This document shows, piece after piece, positions 56,701-64,000 of a stretch of DNA of 64,000 nt. The DNA is taken from NCBI RefSeq assembly GCF_032854445.1, contig NC_088302.1:53600046-53664045 (forward strand), written 5' to 3'. The notes below the pieces were generated by a model that had not been told where the DNA came from, ran no database searches, and saw only the letters and a list, made by a program, of their open reading frames with translations. Both the position numbers and the translations under genes were made by a program. Every line of letters starts with the position of its first letter. Position 1 is the stretch's first letter. Source of the stretch: Liolophura sinensis. Lineage: Eukaryota; Mollusca; Polyplacophora; Chitonida; Chitonidae.

Positions 56701-59700
56701 TATGTATGGAAGTCTGAATCAGTGTGTTCCTGTCTAGAGAACCATGTAATATGGACGTGTGTGGTCAACCCCTCACCTGCTGGGAATAATCCTGGGCAGG
56801 TCCGACTCTACACTGGAAGTCTCCTCCAGCCTGAAGCTGATGCTAGACAAGTCCTGTACAGCCACCATCATGTCCTCTATCATCCCGATCTCATCCCCGT
56901 GACACGACAACAGGCCTTCAAACTCTGCCAGCACCCCAACCTTCCAGAGCTGACGCAGGAACTGTTCGTCTGTGATGCTGTGTCGCAGCTTCGTGAGAAA
57001 ACCTGCAACTAGTGTTGCCACCTGCATACAGAAAAGGCAGCTATATGACCCAGAGAATACTGAAGCCTGAAAACAGGGCCCTGTTTAACAAAGTGACAGT
57101 ATGCTATAAAAAAGATATTCAAGTCACCATGGTAGTCATGGCAGATCAATCAATTTAGCCTATTATTGCTTGGTAGACAATGAAAGTGTTGCTTTTAAAA
57201 TACTGTGTTTTTGCCAACTGGTTTAAGCCGTCTGTATACATGTACATCAGATGTGCCTACCAAAAGTGAATGTAATGTCTACAAACACTTATGTTTATGT
57301 GTGTAAATCAAATTTTATATGTACAAAATCGTGAAAACAATGCAGCAGATATATTTTTAACCCTTCTTAAAAATCCCTTCAAATAAAAACACCAATGAAA
57401 ATTTTAATTATGGTAACCTTTCCCTTATGTCACTACAACAGAGATGTCTAGAATTTCAGAAAAAAGGGGGCTAAGAGAGCGAGAGGGAAACAGAAGACAT
57501 GTCTGGTGTGTTACTTTGGGTCAATCATTAACAGGACAATTCTGCATGTTCTACTTCAAGATAATGAAGTTATTAAGGATCTAGCAGGTTTAGCTGGTGA
57601 ATAATCTCTGATGTGCTCTGTATATTTTCTGTGATCAGGCTTTTTTAGACGGTTTGCTTACTGCGCTGTAAAAAAAAAAGTGCAGATCTGAACAAATGTC
57701 ACATACATGGATATCTTATTGTGACCGGAGCAATCTTGATTTCACTGAGTTTGACAGCCATTCTAGACCAGGGACCTCTACTGATCCTGTAATGATGTGG
57801 ATTTTCAAGTTGTGATGCTGTCATTCTGAGAATTAAGGGATGCTTGATCAAGAATTTCTCACTGTAAGTGACGTCATGCTTTACATCAACTTTCTTCGTG
57901 CACATCACCGCCAGGAATTTAACTGCCAGCCATTTTGCCGGGAAAAGCATGTTTAAAGACAAGGGTGACAAGAAAAGACAGAATAAACGGGTCACCATTC
58001 AGAAACCCTTTGCGCGCTACATTTCAGCCATATTAATTTGAAAGTTGGGGTTTCCTACTAAATCCTCACTGTTATGTGAATGCTAAAATAGTGGATCTGA
58101 TACTAAAAATGGACTTGTATAAAAATAAAAATGAAATCGGACTTTGGATTTTGTTTCCTTTGGTGTATGGCTTCTAAGCGTATTCTACACTTTCTACCTG
58201 TTTGGCATACAAAATACACCAAAATCGTACAAGTTGGCAGTTTTGATGTACATGTACATGTGTATGTTAAAGTCCATAACAAAACCCGTCATAATTTTTC
58301 TGTAAATGGACAAAACAGCCAGTCTGTGATTTGTCTTGGTGACGCCTTGTAACAAGCTTGAATACAGTGCGAAGAACACTTTTGAGAAAAAGATCTGGAA
58401 AATTGGAAAAAAATTGCTATTGTTTTTTTTAAAAAAGTATGAAAAATAGCCAAAATCTAAAAACTGATCTGTAACTCGATGAACTCATATGATGAACAGT
58501 TCTGAAAAAAAAAATAGTAGGAAAGCAGATGCATGAGAGATCGACCCATGAGAGGTAAACCTTGAGTTCCTCACAGTACTGGCAGGGCACAAATTACTGA
58601 CTAGATAGTAATCCTTTAAATGTGCAGCAAAATCTGATAAGAAAACCAGTTAGGCTTGCTAAGTGTACACATAAACATTAATGTATGTACTTACCGCATG
58701 AGAAAAAATCACATCTCTCCTGTACTTGACTGTATGCAGGAGAGGTATGTTGTCACGATTTTCCTGTGTGGGTAAGACAGGGAATGTTGTGATATACAAG
58801 ACAAAAAACAAATCCTCATTTACATCAACTCACGCAGTGTAGTAATGCTGCCATACACTTACCTTAGTACATTCGTTGTGCTCAAGCCACTTTATTTTGG
58901 ACTGATATTTAAAAAAACATAATAGCAATATAATAAATTAAACTGTCGACTAAATACAAGGGTTAGAATGTGGCGTACAAGTGTACATGTCCAGTGACTC
59001 ATACCTTATGCCTGTCTTTTTTCTTTGATAAACGGCAAGAGACTGGGTACCAGAGTTAAGAGACAATTGGTAACGTGATTTTATATCGCACAGTTGGCGT
59101 CTGACTTGCAAGTGTAGACTAACCACAAGGGTAAGGAAGGTGATGGCTGTGAGTGCCCGCCCTGTCAGCACCTCCAGGAAGCTCTTCAGCTTGAACACAG
59201 CAGGGTTTAGGTCATCTAACCACATGGTTTGGTCAGCTGGCGAGTTCTTCCTCACAGTAAGGTCCTCCACTTTGGTCTGGATACACACCAGGGCAGCATC
59301 CGTGTTCAGGCGTGTTAGCTCCTATAATGTAACATCATCTATCAGCTTCCACTTCTCTTCCTTAGGTACTTGTACATACAATATATACCAGCACACAGAC
59401 ATACACATATATAACCTTAGGCTGTAGGCAAGAATTAAAGTTCCCACCAGGCCAACAACCTTTGACATGTACCTGATAAATTGATTTACTTTAAACCACA
59501 CCCACAAGAACAAGAGCTCTTTGAACATGTGATCTCATTGATTAATGGCCTGGTGGTCCCTAAACCTTCATGAAAACATCGCAGACAGATTGGATAAGAA
59601 TCCGGTATAACAGGAGATTAATTTAGTGGTATGACTCATTTGGCATTATGCCCCACGTACTACTACATACATGTATAAGTTGCCGACTCACTAAAGCAAC

Positions 59701-62700
59701 ATGCCAAGGACGATGGCAGTCCATACTAGCTACTCCTACATGTACATGTAAGGCTTTCTCTTTATGCATTTAATACACGCAAAGCATCAGGCAAAGATGC
59801 AAGAAGTGACCAGGGTGGATCTCATCAGACTTGAGAGGACAGATTCATGGAAATCTTCCTGGAAGAGGAGTCCTGCACATCCATGTTATTCCAGCTATAA
59901 ATACACATGTCCATGTACTGACACTTACCCATGGCTCAATGGTTGGACTTTTCACAAACTCATTCCCTGACCACCTCCACGTTTTCTCTGGGGACAGCTC
60001 AGGCTGACCGATACTCATGTTAGCAGGGACAGACTGACGGCCAGATGTAGTGTTGACTGGAGGTGTGTCAGGTTTGGCCTCCTGGTACAGCTTATCCGTC
60101 TCATCCAGGAGGGGATCGTTACACACCTCTATCAACTGTCTCACCTGGTTAAAGCAAGAGAAACTGACTGAATGACTAATTCACAAGCAAGACTACACAT
60201 CCACATGTTCAGCAAGAGGTGTCAGAGGACATTAAATTAAAGATCTGATAGCTGTTATTAGTCAACTGAAAACTAACCATCTCCTTACAAACCTGTACCT
60301 TACCTTGTCAGTGAGAACAGCCATGGGCCTCTTCAGTTCATATCCTGACCCTTGCATGGCTGTGTGACACAACACATCACAGCTCCTCATAAACCTGTCC
60401 CTTACCTTATCAGTGAAAACAACCATGGACCTCTTCAGTTCAGCACCTGACTCCTGCATGGCTGTGTGACACAACACATCACAGCTCCTCACAAACCTGT
60501 CCCTTACCTTGTCAATAAAAACAGCCATGGACCTCTTCAGTTCAGCTCCTGACCCCTGCATGGCTGTGTGACACAACATATCACAGCTCCTCACAAACCT
60601 GTACCTTACCTTGTCAATAAAAACAGCCATGGACCTCTTCAGTTCAGCTCCTGACCCCTGCATGGCTGTGTGACACAACACATTACAGCTCCTCACAAAC
60701 CTGTCCCTTACCTTGTCAATAAAAACAGCTATGGACCTCTTCAGTTCAGCTTCTGACCCCTGCATGGCAGTGTGACACAACACATCACAGCTCCTCACAA
60801 ACCTGTCCCTTACCTTGTCAGTGAGAACAGCCATGGACCTCTTCAGTTCAGCTCCTGACCCCTGCATGGCTGTGTGACACAACACATTACAGCTCCTCAC
60901 AAATCTGTTCCTTACCTTGTCAGTGAGAACAGCCATGGACCTCTTCAGTTCAGCTCCTGACCCCTGCATGGCTGTGTGACACAACACATTACAGCTCCTC
61001 ACAAATCTGTTCCTTACCTTGTCAGTGAGAACAGCCATGGACCTCTTCAGTTCAGCTCCTGACCCCTGCATGGCTGTGTGACACAATACATCACAGCGCT
61101 TTACACACTCTTCCTTTAGGCTTCGAATATCAGACACAATCTCAGCCCCACGGCTCAACTTGTTACTTTGGCCTGAAGATCTGTCCACAGAGTAGCTCTC
61201 TCGTTGCTGTTGCAGTAACCGTTTCATCCCACCATTTCGGTACTTATGGGCATAAGCTGTGAAAGCTCCGGATGTAATAGTATCAAAACACCCACCTACA
61301 ATTACACATCTTACATTAGCTACACACGGACAAGTGCCAGCATAAGTGTCATTACCATATATTTTTGTTTTCAAAATAATCCTGATTAGAATTCTGTGCA
61401 TATACTATCATTCATTTCTGGATTATCCTTATGTTGTGGGAGAGCACTGCGGCAGAGAATCAACTGGACTAAATAACATCAGATTCATTCATTAGGATTG
61501 TGACAGACAAACTGTTCCGGATTTTATGTTGATATCAAAGCTCAAATCCCAAACTCTATCATTTGACCCTTGCTTAAGGTCATACTCAAGAATTATTTAT
61601 TATGTTGGCTGCCAGTTTTACAGGAGTCCCAGAGCAAACCATCGACTCTGGCAGGTCACTGATGAACTCTTCCATCTGTCATGTTGGTGGAAATCAAACT
61701 CCAGTGAACTTCATGTAAGACCACCACAGGCAGCATCATTGACCACTTGTTGTCAGAAAAATAATAAGGCCCAGACAATAAGGGAAGAAGAGGGATCTAA
61801 AACATTAGTGTATTATAACAAGGCTCACCTGTAGCTCGCCTAATTGAGCAGTGTGTAAAACTAGAGACATGTAATGTTCCGGTTATGTGATACATTCAAA
61901 TACTGACCTCAAACCCAAAAAACAAGTAGAATGACTGACACTGTCATACACAAACATTATACTGCAATTACGCAGTGCTAAGAGCTTTGGCATCAAATCA
62001 ACAAGGATAAACCAAAATTATTATACTGTCACAATTACAGCGTATCACTGTTTATTGTATGCGTTGCATACGGGTCGCAGAGCAATGACTTCATGTTATA
62101 GCACAGTAAATCATTGAGGTCGGTGGTAAAAGACACTGTAGGAAGTTAGAGCACAACTTAACCACAGAGATTTTTAATATGCTAATCGTGAACTACATGT
62201 GGCAATCGATGTACTATGGGGGGCAACTGCAGCCCTGTGAATAGCTGAGCAAAATGTTGAGCTATGAGGTAAAAGACCTTTGATATGCAAATCACAACTG
62301 ATGACTGGCTATCTGTGTACTGTGGGTAGCCACTGCAACCCTATGATTGGCCAAAAACTTTAACCAAACTGGACACCAAAACCAACAGCATCTGACCCCC
62401 TCTCACTATACCTCTCCTTACTTTGCAAGGCGAGCTAAACTTAACATAGATCTACAGGTACATGCATATACAGTACATACTCTTCCCTGTAGCCTCATTC
62501 TGAACCCATAGGCGGTGTAAGTGGAGATTGGTTGGTACAAACTCAAGATCCTTGTCAGCCTTTTTGGCACTGGGCTTAAAACTTGGGCCTAGATAGAAAA
62601 AATAGTACATTATATAACAAACATATCTGATACACTATAGTATTTGGTTCAAAAAATCTAATATACACCATCTTATATTCATTCTTTGAGATATTTTTTT

Positions 62701-63758
62701 CAGTTTTACTATCACTTAGAAGAGCATGAGTGAAGTATCATAATCGACCACATATAAGGCTGTGTTTTTTCTCAATTTAAAATACAAAAACAGTACGTTC
62801 AAGATGAAAACGATGCTTTTCTTATACTGTATAACACAGCAAAATAGTACATGGATTACCCAGATGTGAAAGAGGTTAATAAATACTTATGAATATGTTG
62901 ATTTAAAAAAAATACATTCATTATGCATATTAGAAACAGGCACATAAACAAAACCAAAGTGACCCAGTCAATCACACCACAACCAGTAATCAAACTCAAT
63001 CTGTGCTGTTGTACATAATATTACATGTTGTTTATACTATATCACTGACGTCAAGATTGTACATTACCGTTAATTGTGCATGTACTTACACTAACATTTA
63101 GGAATGCACGAATAACCTTTATTTACTTCTACAACTTCTTTAGTTAATAACTTTTCGGTGAATCAAGTTGCTCTGACACGAATGAATATTAGTGAAGATT
63201 GCAGAATCATACTTGACTTCAAGTGAAGCTGCAACACAACAAGGACATTTTTGCATATATGTTACCTTAGCAGAATCCAAAAAATGAATAATATTGTGAT
63301 GTGATGCAGTATGATTTATGGATGGAAGTCACAAATCTCTTTGTCAATCAAGACTTACAGAGACTTTCCACACTCATTATTCACTTTCTGATCAGAAATA
63401 CCACCTCCATGTACCAAACTACGGATGGTATTACAATAATGAAACTTTAGCTGTTCAAAAATGACCGAGATTTGGCTCCTTTTTTTTTAAGCACTACTGC
63501 ACAGATGGCAATTTAAACACAAAAAACAAAACAGAATAAAGTGTCAAATTTAGTTTCAGCTTTTTTTTTCCAGACACAGGCTTCAAAAATACTTATTTGC
63601 ATACCATGACACATGACTACACGGCCACAGACAGACATGCAGTTAATGGGTTCACCTTCATAGGATGTAACGAATCTCATGCACCTAGCATAAGTGCTTA
63701 TCAAACTTGTGTGGAGGCTCAGCATTTCCTTGCGTCTGTTATCCCAATGCTCTGCTAG
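44686..63758 (-). CDS. INPP4: Inositol polyphosphate 4-phosphatase (INPP4 family), 3' part (13 exons) with natural C terminus
   Basis: INPP4 enzymes remove the 4-phosphate from PtdIns(3,4)P2, limiting PI3K/Akt signalling on plasma and endosomal membranes. Minus-strand exons: 63656-63758, 62481-62588, 61018-61256, 59929-60144, 59124-59321, 58695-58763, 56777-57021, 53541-53573, 50723-50863, 49221-49318, 47796-47905, 45183-45337, 44686-44818. All phases agree, giving 616 codons including the TGA at 44686-44688. The catalytic CX5R loop CKSGKDRTS is at visible residues 533-541 (family usual: CKSAKDRTS). Other family blocks are [14 protein letters not shown] and the C-terminal [19 protein letters not shown]. 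The N-terminal C2 domain is outside the window. The 33-base exon at 53541-53573 is supported by phase and splice sites only. Three exons have amplified 3' ends. Vertebrate A versus B orthology cannot be decided from this part. Confidence 0.95.
45577..47757. repeat. 34 bp minisatellite with higher-order structure, about 64 copies, INPP4 penultimate intron region
   Basis: The unit is ggtatacaagtggggccagc followed by ttttggtgtactca. Identical multi-copy blocks begin at 46013, 47033 and 47373, displaced by 1020 bp (30 units) and 340 bp (10 units). This shows segmental duplication on top of unit slippage. It lies between INPP4 exons 47796-47905 and 45183-45337 and shows no similarity to either. 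Long open frames on both strands are artefacts of the repeat. Confidence 0.95.
48395..48690. repeat. Tandem repeat of 17 bp half-units, INPP4 intron
   Basis: Copies alternate between gatcctacatggtcccaaat and gatcgtacatgatcccaca. The half-unit of about 17 bp starts with gatc. It lies between exons 49221-49318 and 47796-47905. Confidence 0.9.
49535..49605 (-). mobile_element. 3' fragment of SINE family B, INPP4 intron
   Basis: Gaatgaatgaacgcttatgg, ttttacgtcataattaacaa and tttcagtcatatgacaacga follow the family B 3' end seen at 15388 and 24293. Only about 70 bp remain. Confidence 0.7.
49700..50540. repeat. 25 bp minisatellite, about 33 copies, INPP4 intron
   Basis: The unit is gtcagactttgctacagtaa plus aacca or agaca. 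Two variant types (aaacca and aagaca) are interspersed in blocks, showing local spread of each variant. It lies between exons 50723-50863 and 49221-49318 and is not exon-derived. Confidence 0.95.
51245..51305 (+). mobile_element. 3' tail of SINE-like family C
   Basis: The segment gaaacgacatggctgagata then ttgctgatgtggcgttaagc and cataatcattcattt matches 8058-8112. The 5' part is not recognisable. Confidence 0.65.
51838..52046 (-). mobile_element. tRNA-derived SINE (family A), reverse orientation, INPP4 intron
   Basis: (TTTA)n is followed by gtaggtgttttacattgtac, tgaagaatatctcaattata, agcattatggtacgaggaaa, aactcacactgaccgtattg, gtgagaggttctcgag and ctctgccacagaggcccc, the latter being the reverse of the tRNA-like head. 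The middle is partly deleted. Confidence 0.85.
52625..53573 (-). repeat. About 61 bp tandem array derived from an INPP4 microexon and its splice donor
   Basis: On the minus strand the 33-base exon ends ccactacaccccaggcca/gtaagt at 53541. Some 15 further units follow downstream. Each repeats the last 20-25 exon bases, the donor (gtaagt, or gtaggt in a few) and about 35 bases of intron. Just before the exon-like part the units carry ttgttag or ttgttaag, an acceptor-like sequence, so many units look like free-standing pseudo-microexons. Some copies show a cagcttcctgc-type variant. Confidence 0.92.
54330..56485. repeat. 108 bp satellite-like array, about 20 nearly identical copies, INPP4 intron
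   Basis: The unit includes gactattctagtcactagac, aattcttctggtctatggct, acatgtactaaaaggtacta and agtaggcctgggtgtctaat. The period is 108 bp (measured at 54428, 54536 and 54644). Copies differ at only a few positions (acgtgtac/acatgtac, ctaatgtctc/cttatgtgtc). A shortened copy lacks actata. No exon similarity is seen. The near identity indicates recent amplification or homogenisation. Confidence 0.96.
57022..58694 (-). other. INPP4 intron with no recognised element
   Basis: The interval between exons 58695-58763 and 56777-57021 carries no SINE, array or further exon that I can support. Confidence 0.5.
60262..61120 (-). repeat. 102 bp (34-codon) array derived from an INPP4 exon end and donor; fully open in the exon frame
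   Basis: The real exon 61018-61256 ends [11 protein letters not shown]/gtaagg. Seven more copies follow at exact 102 bp steps: donors at 61017, 60915, 60813, 60711, 60609, 60507, 60405 and 60303, all GTAAGG and all phase 0. In the exon frame the array reads without a stop as repeats of [20 protein letters not shown]/[14 protein letters not shown], ending in a stop near 60262. The next exon starts with VRQLIEV at 60144. Any of the eight donors would join it in frame. Confidence 0.95.
61257..62480 (-). other. INPP4 intron with no recognised element
   Basis: No array or clear SINE is seen. Weak SINE-like wording may exist at 61575-61740 but could not be aligned by eye. Confidence 0.45.
62589..63655 (-). 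other. INPP4 intron with no recognised element
   Basis: AT-rich intron between exons 63656-63758 and 62481-62588, without any array or SINE that I can identify. Confidence 0.5.
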
Positions 63759-64000
63759 CTGAGGAGACAGAAAAACATGGGGAGACATGCTTCATGCTAC
63801 AGCTTCTAACAATCAGGTCATTTCAGGCAAGCTTGTCTGTACCATACATCACACATATCCTAATACCACTGCAACAATTCAGTTTATACGTATGTATGGA
63901 CGCAACAAGGATCAGCTCCTTGAAGTCTTTGCAGGTTTAATCACAAGACACCATGCCAGGTCAGTAATTATTTCCGTAAGTACATTTTTGAGACTTTGAC

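Overview
The window is eukaryotic and most likely from a mollusc; another lophotrochozoan is possible. The genes have many short exons with GT-AG introns. The non-coding DNA carries tRNA-derived SINEs, a degenerate RNase H-bearing LINE of the I group, frequent tacatgta-type motifs, and an unusually high load of tandem repeats. Species cannot be named from sequence alone.

Layout. (1) 10-4773, minus strand: the 5' six coding exons of a proton-coupled amino acid transporter (SLC36/PAT family); the gene leaves the window at the left edge. (2) 4774-10025: head-to-head intergenic region with short repeats and SINE tails. (3) 10026-30558, plus strand: a complete 17-exon gene for Rab escort protein (CHM/REP family), reconstructed with consistent intron phases as about 745 codons. 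(4) 30559-44685: intergenic DNA holding a 38-40 bp satellite split by a SINE, a decayed I-group (probably Nimb-like) non-LTR retrotransposon at about 34.3-39.6 kb, and further minisatellites. (5) 44686-63758, minus strand: the 3' 13 exons of an inositol polyphosphate 4-phosphatase (INPP4), including the CX5R active site and the natural C terminus; the 5' exons lie beyond the right edge. The REP and INPP4 genes converge.

The three genes are unrelated housekeeping or signalling genes: amino acid/proton symport, Rab prenylation, and phosphoinositide signalling. There is no operon-like logic.

The most striking feature is a recurrent architecture. At least six tandem arrays in the two complete or near-complete genes have been built from the 3' end of a real coding exon. 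Five of them include its 5' splice site and the start of the intron: REP exons ending at 18135, 19512 and 29545, and INPP4 exons ending at 61018 and 53541. The sixth is built from the INPP4 terminal coding exon with its stop codon. The arrays therefore carry rows of duplicated splice donors. The INPP4 array at 60.3-61.1 kb has a 102 bp period (34 codons), eight GTAAGG donors in the same phase and no stop or frameshift, so alternative donor choice could add up to seven 34-residue repeats in frame. All of this is read by eye. Expression, splicing and copy-number variation are untested.
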